NCBI GenBank assembly: GCA_002337545.1
Contig: DDGE01000047.1
Span: forward strand, 6,184 to 36,288
Source of the DNA: Phycisphaerales bacterium UBA1910
Lineage (GTDB): Bacteria > Planctomycetota > Phycisphaerae > Phycisphaerales > UBA1924
Length of the DNA: 30,105 bases
Direction: 5' to 3'
Of the stretch, positions 7,756-16,751 are shown in pieces. Below the pieces are notes generated by a model. That model saw nothing but the letters and a program-made list of their open reading frames with translations. It was not told where the DNA came from and did no database searches. The position numbers and the translations under genes were made by a program. Numbering within the stretch: the first letter of the stretch is position 1; the number at the start of each line of letters is the position of its first letter.

Positions 7756-9153
7756 TTATGTGGCCCGGAACACCCAAGTTGGTGCCGATTTCGAACGCAT
7801 TGCTCCAGCCCATGGGTTCGTATGAACATCCGAACCGGCGCACTCTACGGCGATAATCCCCGCGGGATGCGCATCGGTCTTCAGCGAGAAGCGGTCCGGA
7901 TCGAGTCCCAGAGCGAATGCGCCATGACGGGTCCCCATAGCAATCAGGCGAATCGTATCGTGATCCCCCTGACTCCAGAGAAGACGCATGTCGTCGAGCG
8001 TACTGATTCGATCAGGTGTATCGAGGTTCACGATCGAGTCCGTTCCGAGACACACATTGACCCCGGCCTCGACCATATCTCGATACCGGTGCGGACCGAA
8101 GTGTGTGGCGGCACCGAAATATGCTGAAGCACGCGGGCAATACGCCACACTCGCTCGTGCTTCGGCGAGGATTTCGATTCCATGATCCGTGGCATCGTTC
8201 ACATGAGCAACGAGCATGGGATGAATCTTCAATGCCGGCTCGAGATGTTCGATAGGATGCTTCCCTCCGCCAATCGAACGAAGGATCGAATCGTCCCAGA
8301 CGCCCAACTCCTCGAGCATATCGCGTTGAGGGCCTGATGCGCTCGCAATAAACTCGCGTTCCTCCGGTGTTTCCCCGAGATGCGTGCTCACAGGGAGTCC
8401 TCTCGCCTTTGCGGCGAGCGCAACCCAGCGATACACCCCGAGATCGATCGTGTTTGTCGCGTGCGGCTGGAGCCCGAACCGTATGCCAGTAGCCTCCAAA
8501 GACCGCATCAGTTCGGGTGCGTGATCCCGGAGATACGAGCTGATACGCTCAACCGCACGCGGAGCGCTCTTTCCGATCCCAAAGAACTCAAGATACGACA
8601 CCCCCATAAGTGGGGAGCTCGCAAGTGTGCGTGCGGGAGACTCTGTCAGACGACCGTTGGGAGCCCCAGCGATATCGCCTACAGCGATGACGCCACCGGC
8701 GAGTGAATACTCGATCCCGAGTCGAACGCAACGCTTGATGTGATCTTCATCAGTTGCTCGATTGGTTCGGATTGTGTTGACCCATTGGACAAATCCGTCA
8801 TCTGGCTCGTGGCTGAGCGGGCCGATGTGGGTGAGATCGAGATGCGTGTGCGCATTGACGAGAGCCGGCATGAGAATGTGATGTGACAGTGTGAGGACCG
8901 GGATGCTCGGGTCTAGAAAGGGGTCCGGGAGGGCTTGTGTTGTGCCCGAATAAGAGACGACAACTCCTGATTCCATGCGTTCAAGGACAAGAGTCGCGTG
9001 TTGTATGATCCCGAGATCCGCGTCTGCAATCGCCGCGGCATCAACACGGACATAGCGCGTCGAAGAGGGGTTTTGTGGGGAATCTGACAGCCACCCGTGC
9101 AGGAGCGCATCCGAGTCGTACGGGGCGTGTTCGTCGCGTGGCGTGGGATTCAT
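7756..9153 (-). CDS. Metal-dependent amidohydrolase (chlorohydrolase/deaminase-like)
   Basis: A 465-residue TIM-barrel amidohydrolase. Metal and catalytic motifs appear in order: NAHTHLD (His102, His104), LQPHAT (His231), STHLGE (His258, Glu261), LVAHVND (His317) and LGTDS (Asp372). This set fits the mononuclear-metal deaminase/chlorohydrolase branch (TrzN/AtzB, S-adenosylhomocysteine and aminodeoxyfutalosine deaminases). The aminodeoxyfutalosine route to menaquinone is an attractive possibility because the neighbouring genes serve a quinol-dependent respiratory chain, but the sequence alone does not fix the substrate. The first ~20 residues look non-conserved, so the true start could be internal; no Shine-Dalgarno precedes the ATG. 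It is probably the first gene of the resB-ccsA group. Confidence 0.8.
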   Translation of the reverse strand: MNPTPRDEHAPYDSDALLHGWLSDSPQNPSSTRYVRVDAAAIADADLGIIQHATLVLERMESGVVVSYSGTTQALPDPFLDPSIPVLTLSHHILMPALVNAHTHLDLTHIGPLSHEPDDGFVQWVNTIRTNRATDEDHIKRCVRLGIEYSLAGGVIAVGDIAGAPNGRLTESPARTLASSPLMGVSYLEFFGIGKSAPRAVERISSYLRDHAPELMRSLEATGIRFGLQPHATNTIDLGVYRWVALAAKARGLPVSTHLGETPEEREFIASASGPQRDMLEELGVWDDSILRSIGGGKHPIEHLEPALKIHPMLVAHVNDATDHGIEILAEARASVAYCPRASAYFGAATHFGPHRYRDMVEAGVNVCLGTDSIVNLDTPDRISTLDDMRLLWSQGDHDTIRLIAMGTRHGAFALGLDPDRFSLKTDAHPAGIIAVECAGSDVHTNPWAGAMRSKSAPTWVFRAT

Positions 9154-9317
9154 GCCGAGAGATGATATGTGCCGATTCGAGTTGGGCTGCGATGTGTGCG
9201 ATTCTCAATGAACGGCGCTGCACGCGGCACTCGGGTCTCATACCATGTAGGAGTCGCGTACGCACCGCGCGGGGTTCGCGTTGATGCGCCGCAGAATGTA
9301 CTGACCAGGAGCAGATC
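9154..9317. other. Divergent intergenic region between the amidohydrolase and OmpA-lipoprotein genes
   Basis: A 164-base spacer that must hold promoters for both directions. I see no convincing -35/-10 pair. The only clear element is AGGAG at 9307-9311, the ribosome binding site of the plus-strand gene. Confidence 0.5.
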
Positions 9318-10205
9318 ATGAAGATCACCCATCGCATCACAAACGGACGCACGCTCGCCCTGACCACCCTGCTCGTTACTGTCGCGGGTCTGGGGACCGG
9401 CTGTGTGAGCCAGCAGGAATATGACCGTCTCTACGAGACGAACCAGTCACTCAGGAGCCAGAATCAGGATCTCCAGAACCGGCTGGGCACCCTTGAATCC
9501 AATAACTCGCAGCTCCAGGGGTCCGCGGGTGATGCACAAGGCGTCATCGGTCGTCTCCGCGGCGAGAACAGCAACCTCCGGGATCAGCTTGCTGCATCGC
9601 AGAACGCGTTCGCTTCGCTCGAAGACCGGATGAACTCGCTCTCGATTGTTCAGCTCGACCCCGCGACCGACCGCGCGTTGAGTGATCTTGCATCGCAGTA
9701 CCCCGACATGATCGTCTACGACGGCGAACGCGGGATGCTCCGTTTCGTCTCCGATCTCACCTTCGCGTCGGGTTCGGATCAGGTTCAGTCTTCCGCGCTG
9801 GAATCGCTCAAGACCCTCGCGAGCGTCCTGAGCAACAACGCCGCGAGCAAGTACGATGTCGAGATCGTCGGGCACACGGATGACGAAAAGCCCGGTGCCA
9901 ACACCCGTCGCAACCACCCCACGAACATGCACCTCGCTGCACATCGTGCGATTTCTGTCCGCAACGCACTCGGTCAGGCCGGTCTCGATTGGAGCCGGAT
10001 GAGCGTGATGGGTTGGGGTGAGCATCGACCGATCATCGCGAACAACCCCGGCAAGGGCACCCCCGCGAACCGACGCGTTGAGATCTACCTCGTTCCGTCC
10101 ACCCGCAATGAGGCGCTCTCGAGCCCATCGATTGACAATGTCGCGCCGAGCAACAACTCGTCGCAGCCGGTCGATACGCGTCCGAAGATTGATCCGACCA
10201 AGTGA
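9318..10205 (+). CDS. OmpA-family peptidoglycan-binding lipoprotein with coiled coil
   Basis: A 295-residue envelope protein. A signal peptide ends in lipobox GTGC, with Cys29 as the lipidation site. Residues about 31-110 form a heptad-rich coiled coil dense in Gln, Asn, Leu and Ser (for example QEYDRLYETNQSLRSQNQ). The C-terminal OmpA-like domain (about 145-260) shows FASGSDQV, VEIVGHTDDE, the AHRAISVRNAL helix and a final NRRVEIYLVPS strand, the pattern that contacts peptidoglycan. The probable role is tethering an envelope layer to the cell wall. The start has AGGAG six bases upstream, and a strong terminator follows the stop. Confidence 0.93.
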   Translation: MKITHRITNGRTLALTTLLVTVAGLGTGCVSQQEYDRLYETNQSLRSQNQDLQNRLGTLESNNSQLQGSAGDAQGVIGRLRGENSNLRDQLAASQNAFASLEDRMNSLSIVQLDPATDRALSDLASQYPDMIVYDGERGMLRFVSDLTFASGSDQVQSSALESLKTLASVLSNNAASKYDVEIVGHTDDEKPGANTRRNHPTNMHLAAHRAISVRNALGQAGLDWSRMSVMGWGEHRPIIANNPGKGTPANRRVEIYLVPSTRNEALSSPSIDNVAPSNNSSQPVDTRPKIDPTK

Positions 10206-10228
10206 TCGATTCCATCAATCAACTCATG

Positions 10229-10256
10229 GGCCATGTGCGTCGCACATGGCCTTTTT
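10229..10256 (+). terminator. Intrinsic terminator after the OmpA-lipoprotein gene
   Basis: A perfect 10-bp stem GGCCATGTGC / GCACATGGCC with a three-base loop (GTC) is followed by five T. There is no A-run on the other side, so it lacks a U-tract for the convergent respiratory operon ending at 10284, though the hairpin could still act as a 3' stabiliser. Confidence 0.92.
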
Positions 10257-10283
10257 CATGGACTCACCTTTTCAACTGAGTGC

Positions 10284-11168
10284 TCAGGCGTCGTCTTCGG
10301 TCACGCGTGCGGGTGCGATGGCGAAGAAGAAAGAGACGACGAGCATGAGGAAGCCCGCTGCGGCGACCGGGAGGGTCCACCCCGCATCACGCAGGGCCTG
10401 CCGCTCTTGGGTGATTGGCGGTGGTCTGTTCGTGACCTTGATCGCGGCCCCCCACTGCCATGTATATTCCTTGATCTCATCCTCTGCCCGTTGGGGTTCG
10501 GGCTCACCTTTCAGCTCCGCATTGACCTTGCGGCGCATAAAGCTCTTACCCGACTCGGGGAATCGCTTTGATTCGTGCTCGATCGATCCGTCCCGTTTGA
10601 ACTCATAGAAGTCATATCGAAAGAGGTCGCGGCGTGCCTCTCCTGTGGTTTCGTTCTCGTTGCGTCCGATCCCCTCATACCGGGGTGCCTTTGCGGGATC
10701 GACACCGTAGGGCGTGCGGGTCACGATCGCGAGCCGGAGTGGGACTTCGTCTTTGTAGATCGCTTCTTCGAACTCGCGGAGGGTGAGCCCGGATCGGTCC
10801 GCAAAAAAGTACATCCCGAACCATTCTCGCTGTCGATCGAAAAGCGTTGGGAGGGTGTGCTTTGGCGGGTAGACGACATCGAGATCGAGGGTCTGATCGC
10901 CGTAGTTGACGAGCAGCCCGAGGGTCCCGTCCTCTCGCTGATGTTCCGTGATCGAGATCTGCTGATCTGCGAATGAGAACTGGGTGCTGACGACTTCGAT
11001 GAATGCAAAGAGCGGGTTATCGACTCGTTCGTAGTACGCACCGATGCGTTTGGTCAGGTTCACCCCGGCGACAAGGATTGCGACAACGGAGATGGCTGCG
11101 AGGATCCACCAGATGCCCCGCTTCTCTCGCGGTGCGTTTCGGTCGGTGTTGGGTTCGTTAGTGCCCAT
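10284..11168 (-). CDS. Uncharacterised two-TM protein at the 3' end of the oxidase operon
   Basis: I do not recognise this protein. From the ATG at 11168 (MGTNEPNTDR) it has 294 residues: a short polar N-terminus, one membrane helix at about 18-38 (WWILAAISVVAILVAGV), a large charged soluble domain (about 45-262) and a second helix near the C-terminus (about 267-288). Both helix ends suggest that the soluble domain is on one side of the membrane, probably the periplasm. No Cys, haem or copper motif is seen. It overlaps the subunit IV stop by about 11 bases, so it is very likely cotranslated with the oxidase. Its place suggests an accessory subunit or assembly factor, which is inference. In-frame ATGs at 11198 and 11210 are alternatives; none has a clear Shine-Dalgarno. 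Confidence 0.8.
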   Translation of the reverse strand: MGTNEPNTDRNAPREKRGIWWILAAISVVAILVAGVNLTKRIGAYYERVDNPLFAFIEVVSTQFSFADQQISITEHQREDGTLGLLVNYGDQTLDLDVVYPPKHTLPTLFDRQREWFGMYFFADRSGLTLREFEEAIYKDEVPLRLAIVTRTPYGVDPAKAPRYEGIGRNENETTGEARRDLFRYDFYEFKRDGSIEHESKRFPESGKSFMRRKVNAELKGEPEPQRAEDEIKEYTWQWGAAIKVTNRPPPITQERQALRDAGWTLPVAAAGFLMLVVSFFFAIAPARVTEDDA

Positions 11169-11991
11169 CGTCGTGGGAGTCGTGTGCTCCGTGATCATCA
11201 ACAGCGACATCAGAGAAGATGCCAGGGGTCATGCCGGTGCGTCCGCGGGACTTGTTCGCGTCGGATTCTTCGGCGTGGTGCCCGAACCCGAGCTGGGTGA
11301 AGTAGTCATGCTCATCCATCGGGTCGCGATGGGTCGCGTGATCGCCGTAGTGGATCTCCCAGAACTCTGCTTCGGAGTGATTCGGATCGTTGCGGAACTT
11401 TTCCAGCCCCCAGTAATGGTGGTCTTTGTTGTCGGTACCTGTGAGGCGGGCCTCATAGATAATGCCCATGCCCTGGGTATTAACCTTGGGGCTCATCCGG
11501 ACGGAGAAATCTTCATCGGCAGGCGCGGAGTTCAGACCGACCCCTGTGCCGCCAGTGCTGATCTCACCCGCTGCCATCGGGTTCACGAGGTGGCGAGAAC
11601 CGAGATCGATCATGGAGAACCCAAGGAAGAGCCCTACACAGAGCAGACAAAAGAGCAACACGAAGGTGTTGAGAACCTTGTCGTATTTGAGCTGCATGAA
11701 AAATGCGGCAACGAGGATGCCCTTGATCGTTGCGATCGACATCGCCCCTGCAATGTTGACCCATCCGGGGAGATGGATGCCGAAGGCGACTTCGGCCCAT
11801 ACTTCAACTCGGAAGAACGCGACGGTGAGGAATGTGAAGAACAGGAGGATCGCGAGGACACCCACCTGCATACGCCAGTCGGCGATGAAGTGATGATGCT
11901 CGCCGTGATGCGGGTTGATCCCGTGGGGATCTTCCGGATCCCACCCGAGCTGGGCCACGTTCTCTGCCTTGGTGTGTTCTGTGTAATCCAT
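11158..11991 (-). CDS. Cytochrome c oxidase subunit IV (prokaryotic type) with long His-rich tail
   Basis: Residues about 42-60, 77-100 and 107-129 form three membrane helices, with the KGILVAAFFMQLKYDK segment that is typical of the small prokaryotic oxidase subunit IV family. That core normally makes up most of a ~100-residue protein, yet this one has 277 residues. The N-terminus is His-rich (HGINPHHGEHHH), and a ~140-residue hydrophilic C-terminal tail includes KDHHYWGLEKFRNDP, GDHATHRDPMDEHDYF and a terminal VDDHGAHDSHDDGH. A GAGAAGAG-like ribosome binding site precedes the ATG. Subunit III lies 48 bases upstream and the uncharacterised two-TM gene overlaps the 3' end. Confidence 0.85.
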   Translation of the reverse strand: MDYTEHTKAENVAQLGWDPEDPHGINPHHGEHHHFIADWRMQVGVLAILLFFTFLTVAFFRVEVWAEVAFGIHLPGWVNIAGAMSIATIKGILVAAFFMQLKYDKVLNTFVLLFCLLCVGLFLGFSMIDLGSRHLVNPMAAGEISTGGTGVGLNSAPADEDFSVRMSPKVNTQGMGIIYEARLTGTDNKDHHYWGLEKFRNDPNHSEAEFWEIHYGDHATHRDPMDEHDYFTQLGFGHHAEESDANKSRGRTGMTPGIFSDVAVDDHGAHDSHDDGH

Positions 11992-12039
11992 GGGTATCTC
12001 TTCTCAGTTTATACCGAGCGGGAATCGACGGTGATGGGA

Positions 12040-12744
12040 TCAGTGGATCAGGTACAGGAGTGGGAAGAGGAAGATCCATACAAGGTCAACCAAGTGCCAG
12101 TAGAGCGCTGCGTTCTCGACGAGCGTGTACTGGGTCGGGCCGTATGCTTGGTACCGCTTTGCGTAGTAGAGCACCACGCCGAAGAGAGCGGCACCGATGA
12201 CGACATGCAGCGCGTGGATCCCGGTACCGATGTAGTAGAGCGACCACCAAAGGGGCTCGTGCGCATCGTGCGCGTGGGGGTACGAGAAGAATGTGCCGGG
12301 TGCCTTGCCCTGACCAAGCTTGACCATGTACTCAAACTTGAGCTTGATGAAAATGAACAGTGCGGCACAGGCGATCGTCACGATGATGTTCACGCGGAGC
12401 CAGAACTGCTTGTCGAGTTGGGCACAACGCACGGCGTTGGCCGCTGTCCACGATGAGAGCAGGAGCACGGCGGTGTTGGCCGCGCCGAAGCGCCAATCGA
12501 GGTAGTGCGACCCGTTCGCCCATGCCTCGGGGTACATCATGCGGAATACGGCGTATCCACAGAAGATGCCCGCGAAGAGCAGGACTTCCGTTGTGAGGAA
12601 GAGCCACATACCGAGCTTGGCGGCATCGAACTCCTCGTCGCCACTGCGCCAGTGGTGTCCCGCGATGCGGTTCCGCCAGTGCTTCGGGCTTTTGAGGATG
12701 CTCTGTGGAACATCGGTCGGGTTGGTATCAGTCATCGTGCTCAT
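12040..12744 (-). CDS. Cytochrome c oxidase subunit III
   Basis: A 234-residue membrane subunit of the haem-copper oxidase, consistent with the shorter five-helix form. Segments in order: LGMWLFLTTEVLLFAGIFCG (with the conserved Glu of TEVLLF), AANTAVLLLSSWTAANAV, a helix beginning WLRVNIIVTIACAALF, then YYIGTGIHALHVVIGA (the GTGxHxxHV motif) and YWHLVDLVWIFLFPLLYL at the C-terminus. It carries no redox metals and is thought to stabilise subunit I and oxygen entry. An AGGGG stretch lies about ten bases before the ATG. It is the third oxidase gene in the order II-I-III-IV. Confidence 0.95.
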   Translation of the reverse strand: MSTMTDTNPTDVPQSILKSPKHWRNRIAGHHWRSGDEEFDAAKLGMWLFLTTEVLLFAGIFCGYAVFRMMYPEAWANGSHYLDWRFGAANTAVLLLSSWTAANAVRCAQLDKQFWLRVNIIVTIACAALFIFIKLKFEYMVKLGQGKAPGTFFSYPHAHDAHEPLWWSLYYIGTGIHALHVVIGAALFGVVLYYAKRYQAYGPTQYTLVENAALYWHLVDLVWIFLFPLLYLIH

Positions 12745-12762
12745 GTATCAGCCCCTGCTTGG

Positions 12763-12781
12763 CCCTCGATTCTTCCGAGGG
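12763..12781 (-). other. Intercistronic hairpin between oxidase subunits I and III
   Basis: CCCTCG and CGAGGG form a 6-bp stem around a seven-base loop in the 59-base gap; a G-U and a G-C pair could extend it by two. There is no T-tract, so it is unlikely to be a terminator. Confidence 0.45.
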
Positions 12782-12803
12782 TCGGCTGGTCAGATTCAAC
12801 GGT

Positions 12804-14600
12804 TCAGTGCGCTGCCTTCCCTGCATCGGGGTGGATTGGGTAATCCTTGGGATCCCAGTGCGGGGGCACGGTTGTTTCGAAATCGTACGGGCCGTGCTTG
12901 ACGATCGGCTCGTGGTGGAAGTTGTGCTCGATGGGTGGGGATTCGCATTCCCACTCGAGGGTCAGACCGCCCCATGGGTTCGCAGGTGCCTTCTCACCCG
13001 CGATCAGCGAGTGAACAAACACGGCGAGGTGGACGAGGAACCCGAGACCGAGGATCCACGACCCGTAGGTCGAGATCTGGTGGAGGGTCTGGAACTCGTC
13101 GACATAGTTCGCGTAACGGCGAGGCATGCCCTGCGTCCCCAGGAAGAACTGGGTGAAGAAGGTCACATTGAACCCGATGAAGACGAGTCCCATACCGATC
13201 AGTGCGCCGGGCTCGTTATACATCTTCCCAAACATCTTGGGCCACCAGTGATGGATGCCGCCCATGAATGCAATGACTGTGCCGCCCATCATGACATAGT
13301 GGAAGTGGGCGACGACATAGTACGAATCGTGCAGGTGCAGGTCCGTCGCGAGGGTCGCGAGGGGCAGACCCGTCAAGCCGCCGATCGAGAAGGTGAAGAG
13401 GAACATCAGCCCGTAGCACATCGGGGTGTTGAGAACGATCGATCCCTTGTAGAGAGTCGCGATCCAGTTGAACACCTTGATCGCTGTGGGGATTGCGACG
13501 AGGAAGGTCAGGCCCGAGAAGAGGATCGCAGCGAGCTCGCCCATCGCGGTGAAGATGTGGTGACCCCAGACGAGGAACGACACGCCCGCGATACCCAGCG
13601 ACGAGAACGCGATCGCACGGTACCCGAAGATGTGCTTGCGGGCGTGGATCGCGAGAAGTTCGGAGATGATGCCCATCGCGGGGAGGATCATCACATAGAC
13701 AACGGGGTGCGAGTAGAACCAGAAGAAGTGCTGGTAGAGAACCGGGTCGCCGCCCATCGCGGGATCAAAGATCCCGATGTTCATGATGCGCTCGAAGATG
13801 AGCAGCAAGAGCGTGATCCCGATCACGGGTGTTGCGAGGACCTGGATGATTGAGGTCGCGTAGATCGCCCAGATGAAGAGCGGCATATCGAACCACCCCA
13901 TCCCCGGTGCGCGGAGCTTGTGCACTGTGACGACGAAGTTCAGACCCGTGAGGATTGAGCTGAAACCCAGGATGAACGCGGCGGTGACCATGAGGACCAC
14001 ACGCCAATGGTCCGCGTCTGTCGTGGTTGAATACGGCGTGTAGAAGGTCCACCCGGTTTCGACACCACCCATCAGGATGGAAAGGATGCCGAACGCTGAA
14101 CCGAACAGGTAGATATACCAACTGAGCAGGTTGAGCCGCGGGAACGCAACATCTTTCGCGCCCAGCATGACCGGGAGGAAGAAGTTGCCTAGCGACGCGG
14201 GGATCGATGGAACGATGAACATGAAGACCATCACGGCGCCGTGCAGAGTGAAGGCGCGGTTGTAGATCTGCGTGCCGGTGAGATCGCCAGCAACCCCGAG
14301 GCCCGAGAAGAGGTCTCTGAGGTTTTCGCCGGTCGAGGTCGTGGTTTCCACGAGATCGCCGTCCGCGTTTACGGACTGCGTGATCACATCGCGCATGGGG
14401 TCGATGAGTTCATAGCGGACGAGCAATGCTGCGGTTCCGCCGACGAAGAACATGAAGAGGACGGCGAAGAGGTACATGACTCCGATCTTCTTGTGGTCGA
14501 CCGTGGTTGCCCACTGCCAGATCTTCGCCATGATCCCGGGAGGACCGGAGAGGTAGGACCCCTCGTCGTGGTGTCCGGCGTGTGTATCAAGCGTACTCAT
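12804..14600 (-). CDS. Cytochrome c oxidase subunit I, A2-type haem-copper oxidase
   Basis: The catalytic subunit that reduces oxygen to water and pumps protons, 598 residues and about twelve helices. Haem ligands are His120, His434 and His432 ([10 protein letters not shown]). The CuB ligands are His298 and the pair His347-His348 ([10 protein letters not shown]), with Tyr302 positioned for the His-Tyr crosslink. The K-channel lysine is present as Lys375 ([10 protein letters not shown]), and a conserved Asp follows at [10 protein letters not shown]. Helix VI reads YSHPVVY (296-302), so the glutamate of A1 oxidases is replaced by the Tyr-Ser motif of A2 enzymes. The loop between the first two helices (about 64-115) is longer than in mitochondrial enzymes. 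The start overlaps subunit II by four bases (ATGA) and has GGGAG upstream. Confidence 0.98.
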   Translation of the reverse strand: MSTLDTHAGHHDEGSYLSGPPGIMAKIWQWATTVDHKKIGVMYLFAVLFMFFVGGTAALLVRYELIDPMRDVITQSVNADGDLVETTTSTGENLRDLFSGLGVAGDLTGTQIYNRAFTLHGAVMVFMFIVPSIPASLGNFFLPVMLGAKDVAFPRLNLLSWYIYLFGSAFGILSILMGGVETGWTFYTPYSTTTDADHWRVVLMVTAAFILGFSSILTGLNFVVTVHKLRAPGMGWFDMPLFIWAIYATSIIQVLATPVIGITLLLLIFERIMNIGIFDPAMGGDPVLYQHFFWFYSHPVVYVMILPAMGIISELLAIHARKHIFGYRAIAFSSLGIAGVSFLVWGHHIFTAMGELAAILFSGLTFLVAIPTAIKVFNWIATLYKGSIVLNTPMCYGLMFLFTFSIGGLTGLPLATLATDLHLHDSYYVVAHFHYVMMGGTVIAFMGGIHHWWPKMFGKMYNEPGALIGMGLVFIGFNVTFFTQFFLGTQGMPRRYANYVDEFQTLHQISTYGSWILGLGFLVHLAVFVHSLIAGEKAPANPWGGLTLEWECESPPIEHNFHHEPIVKHGPYDFETTVPPHWDPKDYPIHPDAGKAAH

Positions 14601-15808
14601 GATTCACTCCCGGCGGCTTCTTCCGCCTGGTTGCCTGCTTCTGATTCGGATTCACTGCCTTCAGCGTCCAGATGCGGATTCGGTTCGACCGTCGAGAGCG
14701 TCTGGATATAGGCGATGATGTTGTTGATATCGTCTTCGTCGAGCTGCCCCTGATAGCTCTGCATCTGTGGTGCGTACCCGTTTACGATCTTCGCGTTGGG
14801 ATCGAGGATCGATTCGCGATAGTAGTTTGGGTCGCGCTCAACGGTTGTGCCGTCCGCGAGTGACGCGGGGTAACCCCACCCGTACTGCCCACTGCCGTCA
14901 GAACTCTCGTTCCACGGTGGGCCAACGAGCTTGGTCCCGTTGATCTGATGACAGCTTGCGCACATGGACTTGTAAATCTTCTCGCCCTCTTCCCAAGGCA
15001 GACCAACAACGCCCCATTCCTCCATCTTCTGATCGAAGTAGTCTTGAGGAACAATGCGGATGGTCGCGGCCATGCGGGAGTGCTCGTCGCCGCAGTATTC
15101 GGCGCAGAAGACCCACATGTCACGCCCGATCATCTTTTGACCCGTATCTTGATGGATGTATGTGTCAGCCGCTGTGAGCTTTGGGGTCTGAATGCCGTAG
15201 GTGGTGTACCGGTTGGGGATCACATCACGCTTGACGCGAAACTCGGGGATCCAGAACGAGTGGATGACATCCTGCGAGTTCATGCGGAACTTGACTGCCG
15301 TATTTTCGGGAAGGTAGAAAATCGGGTAGTCTTTGCCGCGGGTTACCGAGCTTGACATACCGTCGGCGCTTTGCGTTTCCTTCTTGGAGAGCGGCTGGAA
15401 CTCGGGCGACTTTGCCCCGTTGGGGTAGGTCGCGAGCCAGTTCCACTTGTTGCCTTCGATCCGCAGTTCCATCGCGTTCGAAGGGGACACGAGTTGCTGG
15501 GTGTAGCCCTGGAATCCGAGCACGAACATCACGAGCAGCGATGACGAGGGGACCACGGTCCAGAAGACCTCGAGCAGCGTGTTATGGTGTGGGCTCGGTT
15601 CCGTCGGGACGCCCTCGCGCCGGCGGTACTTGATCATGAAGTAGAACATCAGTCCCATCAGCACGACGAAGAAGAAGACCGAGAACCATGTGATCATCAT
15701 GAACAGCCCGTCTGCCCACGCGGCGGATTCGCTCGCGGGGAGTTTGGGACCGAAGATCAGCTTTTCAAGACCGCTCACTTGTGCGGTCGCAAGGGTTGGC
15801 ATCATCAT
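14597..15808 (-). CDS. Cytochrome c oxidase subunit II with fused cytochrome c domain (caa3 type)
   Basis: The electron-entry subunit of the oxidase. Of 403 residues, two membrane helices lie at about 36-59 and 80-100. The CuA domain follows with His183 ([10 protein letters not shown]), then Cys235, Cys239, His243 and Met246 in [12 protein letters not shown]. After this comes a fused class I cytochrome c domain with Cys283-Ala-Ser-Cys286-His287 and probable axial Met349 (APQMQSY). The last ~25 residues are rich in Glu and Ser. The CuA site takes electrons from the fused haem, which here could be reduced directly by ActE. It overlaps sco and subunit I by four bases each, so the three are probably translated together. 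Confidence 0.97.
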   Translation of the reverse strand: MMMPTLATAQVSGLEKLIFGPKLPASESAAWADGLFMMITWFSVFFFVVLMGLMFYFMIKYRRREGVPTEPSPHHNTLLEVFWTVVPSSSLLVMFVLGFQGYTQQLVSPSNAMELRIEGNKWNWLATYPNGAKSPEFQPLSKKETQSADGMSSSVTRGKDYPIFYLPENTAVKFRMNSQDVIHSFWIPEFRVKRDVIPNRYTTYGIQTPKLTAADTYIHQDTGQKMIGRDMWVFCAEYCGDEHSRMAATIRIVPQDYFDQKMEEWGVVGLPWEEGEKIYKSMCASCHQINGTKLVGPPWNESSDGSGQYGWGYPASLADGTTVERDPNYYRESILDPNAKIVNGYAPQMQSYQGQLDEDDINNIIAYIQTLSTVEPNPHLDAEGSESESEAGNQAEEAAGSES

Positions 15809-16737
15809 GACACATGCCCTGTCTTTGCTCCGGCATACGAGCCGGATGGGTTGGTTGATTCGTCAGTTGTGTTCTGGCTTTGCTTCGCGAGGTAACGCCG
15901 ACGGCGTGCACGATCACCGATGAACAACAGTGTGAGTCCGATCGCGAGGATCAGGACCGTGAGTCCCGCGCCGATCTGCATCACGCGGAATGCTTGGAGC
16001 GAGTACACCCCGGCGTTCGGGTCAAACGCGTAGCAGAAATGTAGGAGCCGATCGCCGAAGCTCTGGGCGATCTTCCCTTGTGAGGCGTCGAGAAGGGAGA
16101 GCTTGAGTTCCTGCGGCGGGTATTCAAACCCGTACATGTACCTCGAGACCTGTCCCTCGGGGGAGAGGATCATCAACGAGATCGGGTGGGCGTAGTCACC
16201 GGCGTCCGTCGGATTGAAGTTGAATCCGATCGAGTTCACGAGTCGGCGGATGTTGAGCACATCGCCCGTGTGGAATGCGATCCCCGCGCGAGCGTCGGTT
16301 TCCGAACCACGGTTGTACGCGTCGAGGAACTTGGTCCGCTCGCCCAATGCCATGGTCGTGGTTTCGTCGTGATCGAATGAGACGACCAGCACGCGATAGT
16401 CTTCACCTGCGTTGTACTCGAGCTCATTGAGCGAGGTCGTGAGCTGGCTCAGGACAGTCGGGCACACGACGGGGCACTGGTAGTACACCATGACGAGGAC
16501 CACGGGGGTCTCGCCGTCGAAGTAGTCGCCGAAGACGACTGTCTCGCCGTTGTGGTTGGTGAAGGTCGCATCGAGGGGTACACCGTCGCCCAGATGCTCC
16601 GTGACCTCAACACCGTTGAGCTCCACGATCTCGTCGCGATCAAGGATGCGTTGTGCCGACGCGATGGGCGCGGCGAACCACACGCTCGCGATCGCGAGGA
16701 GTGTGGTCAGCATCTTGGTCGTGGCGTTGAGGTTCAT
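15805..16737 (-). CDS. SCO1/SenC-family copper chaperone for CuA
   Basis: A membrane-anchored thioredoxin-fold protein that inserts copper into the CuA site of subunit II, whose gene follows directly. Of 310 residues, 1-28 form a signal peptide (AAPIASAQ). The copper-binding motif is CPVVCP (Cys88, Cys92), preceded by VLVMVYYQ, and the third ligand is His184 in DYAHPISLMILSPEG. The VVSFDHDETT strand also fits SCO proteins. Unlike many, it has a second hydrophobic segment near the C-terminus (about 257-280) followed by a basic stretch (RARRRR), so the domain is probably anchored at its C-terminal end too. No strong Shine-Dalgarno; the start lies just after a 12-bp repeat. Confidence 0.93.
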   Translation of the reverse strand: MNLNATTKMLTTLLAIASVWFAAPIASAQRILDRDEIVELNGVEVTEHLGDGVPLDATFTNHNGETVVFGDYFDGETPVVLVMVYYQCPVVCPTVLSQLTTSLNELEYNAGEDYRVLVVSFDHDETTTMALGERTKFLDAYNRGSETDARAGIAFHTGDVLNIRRLVNSIGFNFNPTDAGDYAHPISLMILSPEGQVSRYMYGFEYPPQELKLSLLDASQGKIAQSFGDRLLHFCYAFDPNAGVYSLQAFRVMQIGAGLTVLILAIGLTLLFIGDRARRRRYLAKQSQNTTDESTNPSGSYAGAKTGHVS

Positions 16738-16751
16738 TGGACTCGTTTGGG

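Noticed and set aside
11044..12456. Long plus-strand open frame opposite oxidase subunits III/IV and the two-TM gene
   Set aside because: It is antisense to confidently identified genes and has a shadow-like charged composition with no motif.
12705..13853. 382-codon plus-strand open frame opposite subunit I
   Set aside because: Antisense shadow of a strongly conserved gene, with Glu/Asp/Arg/His-rich composition.
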